Source: Solibacillus sp045640265
Lineage (GTDB): Bacteria > Bacillota > Bacilli > Bacillales_A > Planococcaceae
Assembly (NCBI GenBank): GCA_045640265.1
Contig: JAZUES010000260.1
Coordinates: 1 to 6,958 of the forward strand
DNA length: 6,958 nt
Direction of reading: 5' to 3'
Shown: piece after piece, positions 6,487 through 6,958 of the stretch
Position numbering within the stretch: position 1 is the stretch's first letter
Layout: each line of letters opens with the position of its first letter
The notes under the pieces: generated by a model
Seen by the model: the letters and a program-made list of their open reading frames with translations, nothing else
Told to the model about the DNA's origin: nothing
The model's database searches: none
Translations under genes and position numbers: made by a program

Positions 6487-6519
6487 AAGCAAAGTCTCAA
6501 ATCGGGATTTTGCTTTTTT
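6487..6519 (+). terminator. Rho-independent terminator after the acetyltransferase gene
   Basis: A 12-bp stem, 6487-6498 (AAGCAAAGTCTC) with 6504-6515 (GGGATTTTGCTT), contains two G-T wobbles and a 5-base loop. It is followed by a T-run to 6519. It lies 6 bases after the second tandem stop and closes the hprK-lgt-ppaX-yvoF block. Confidence 0.9.
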
Positions 6520-6575
6520 ATTTTGTGATGGATGAAGGATGGATACGGGATAGTCATAAGGTGAAACGTTTCTGA
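6520..6575. other. Gene-free stretch with a stray copy of the repeat motif GGGATAGTCAT
   Basis: Between the terminator and repeat copy 1 there is no gene. GGGATAGTCAT at 6547-6557 matches a motif inside repeat copy 1 (6609-6619), and copy 2 has a variant (GGGGTAGTCAT, 6832-6842). This suggests a degraded remnant of a further copy, but eleven bases is slender evidence. Confidence 0.35.
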
Positions 6576-6735
6576 ATCGAAGTATTTTCCTCTTAATAAG
6601 GGGAGAGTGGGATAGTCATTCGGCGGGCGCAGCACACATTCACAAAGCCTCTTTGCAGAGTCTTTGCGAATGTTCTTTGTGCTGTGTGAAAGGCCCGCCG
6701 ATATAAGTTGTGTCGTTATCAACCTTTTTAAATAC
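6576..6735. repeat. Non-coding direct repeat, copy 1 (about 160 bp)
   Basis: This copy runs from ATCGAAGTATT to CCTTTTTAAATAC and repeats at 6799-6958. By my hand alignment the two copies have the same length, no gaps and about 19 differences. GTATTT (6582-6587) near the left end and AAATAC (6730-6735) at the right end are inverse of each other. The unit contains a large nested inverted repeat (6621-6700). The region has no gene with a ribosome site. It could be a miniature mobile element, a dispersed intergenic repeat or a structured RNA; family not recognised. Confidence 0.85.
6621..6700. other. Large nested hairpin inside repeat copy 1
   Basis: Four nested arm pairs share one centre. The outermost is CGGCGGGC (6621-6628) with GCCCGCCG (6693-6700), perfect. 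Next come CAGCACA (6630-6636) with TGTGCTG (6678-6684), perfect, and ATTCACAAAG (6638-6647) with CTTTGCGAAT (6662-6671), one mismatch. The innermost is CTCT (6649-6652) with AGAG (6657-6660) around a TTGC loop. The 3' side has an 8-base bulge at 6685-6692. Either DNA strand could give a stable RNA. Confidence 0.75.
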
Positions 6736-6736
6736 C

Positions 6737-6774
6737 GTAGGCGCTATGCTATCGCAAGGCGCCGGGCTTTCTAC
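6737..6774. other. Second, GC-rich inverted repeat in the spacer between the repeat copies
   Basis: GGCGC (6740-6744) and GCGCC (6759-6763) form a short stem, flanked by GTAG (6737-6740) and CTAC (6771-6774). It occupies most of the 63-bp spacer between the two copies and is markedly more GC-rich than the surrounding AT-rich DNA. Function unknown; it may belong to the same element. Confidence 0.45.
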
Positions 6775-6798
6775 AATATGGGGGGACTTTTTTGGAAT

Positions 6799-6958
6799 AT
6801 CGAAGTATTTCCTTCCTAATAAGGTGGGATTGGGGTAGTCATTCAGCGGGCTCAGCACACATTCACAAAGCCTCTTTACAGAGTCTCTGTGAATGTTCTT
6901 TGTGCTGTGTGTAAGGCCTGCCGATATAAGGTCTATCGTTATCTCCCTTTTTAAATAC
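6799..6958. repeat. Non-coding direct repeat, copy 2 (about 160 bp, ends at window edge)
   Basis: This is the second copy of the 6576-6735 element, offset by exactly 223 bases. The core between the CAGCACACATTCACAAAG and TTCTTTGTGCTGTGTG segments is the best conserved part. Differences cluster in the left arm and near the right end. It reaches the last base of the window, so further copies may follow. Confidence 0.85.
6844..6923. other. Large nested hairpin inside repeat copy 2
   Basis: This is the same nested arrangement as in copy 1. The outer arms CAGCGGGC (6844-6851) and GCCTGCCG (6916-6923) have decayed to one mismatch plus one G-T wobble. The CAGCACA/TGTGCTG and CTCT/AGAG arms are intact. 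The ATTCACAAAG/CTCTGTGAAT arm repairs the copy-1 mismatch but gains another two positions away. Confidence 0.7.

Noticed and set aside
5988..6535. Additional plus-strand small open frames within and beyond the acetyltransferase gene
   Set aside because: They overlap the hexapeptide-repeat gene in other frames, lack ribosome sites, and one runs through the terminator.
6414..6858. Two minus-strand open frames sharing a PxNDYP...KYFD peptide
   Set aside because: The shared peptide simply reflects the DNA repeat. The frames run through hairpins and into the acetyltransferase gene, and I found no ribosome site.
6576..6958. CRISPR array
   Set aside because: There are only two units of about 160 bp with a 63-bp spacer and no cas genes. 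CRISPR repeats are much shorter and more numerous.

Overview
The window looks like ordinary chromosome from a low-GC Firmicute of the order Bacillales. The genes are AT-rich with GGAGG-type ribosome binding sites. The core block hprK-lgt-ppaX-yvoF and the pair yvjA-cccB are both familiar from Bacillus subtilis. The gene arrangement and protein features would suit a Planococcaceae-type relative (Lysinibacillus/Solibacillus-like), but that placement is inference.

Layout. Positions 1-515 (minus strand) hold the N-terminal part of an enoyl-CoA hydratase that runs off the left edge. A divergent intergenic region of 135 bp follows, and then a plus-strand EAL-HDOD signalling protein (651-1889) closed by a strong terminator. 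A YitT-family membrane protein (yvjA-like, 2031-2894) and a lipoprotein cytochrome c551 (cccB-like, 2941-3264) each have a clear extended -10 promoter; the pair ends in a terminator. Next come hprK (HPr kinase/phosphorylase), lgt (prolipoprotein diacylglyceryl transferase), ppaX (pyrophosphatase) and a yvoF-like acetyltransferase (5944-6477), followed by a terminator. The last 480 bp contain no gene. They hold two directly repeated copies, about 160 bp each, of a hairpin-rich non-coding element separated by 63 bp; the second copy reaches the right edge.

How the genes work together. HPrK phosphorylates HPr on its regulatory serine for carbon catabolite control and removes the phosphate by phosphorolysis, which releases pyrophosphate. 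PpaX hydrolyses that pyrophosphate and so pulls the reaction forward. Lgt attaches diacylglycerol to lipobox cysteines, and the cytochrome c551 encoded just upstream carries such a lipobox, so it is a likely Lgt substrate. Compared with the B. subtilis order as I recall it, yvoD is missing between lgt and ppaX and a terminator-like hairpin lies there instead. ftsEX is not next to cccB.

I see no phage, defence, CRISPR or transposase genes. The part least explained by known features is the repeat pair at 6576-6958.
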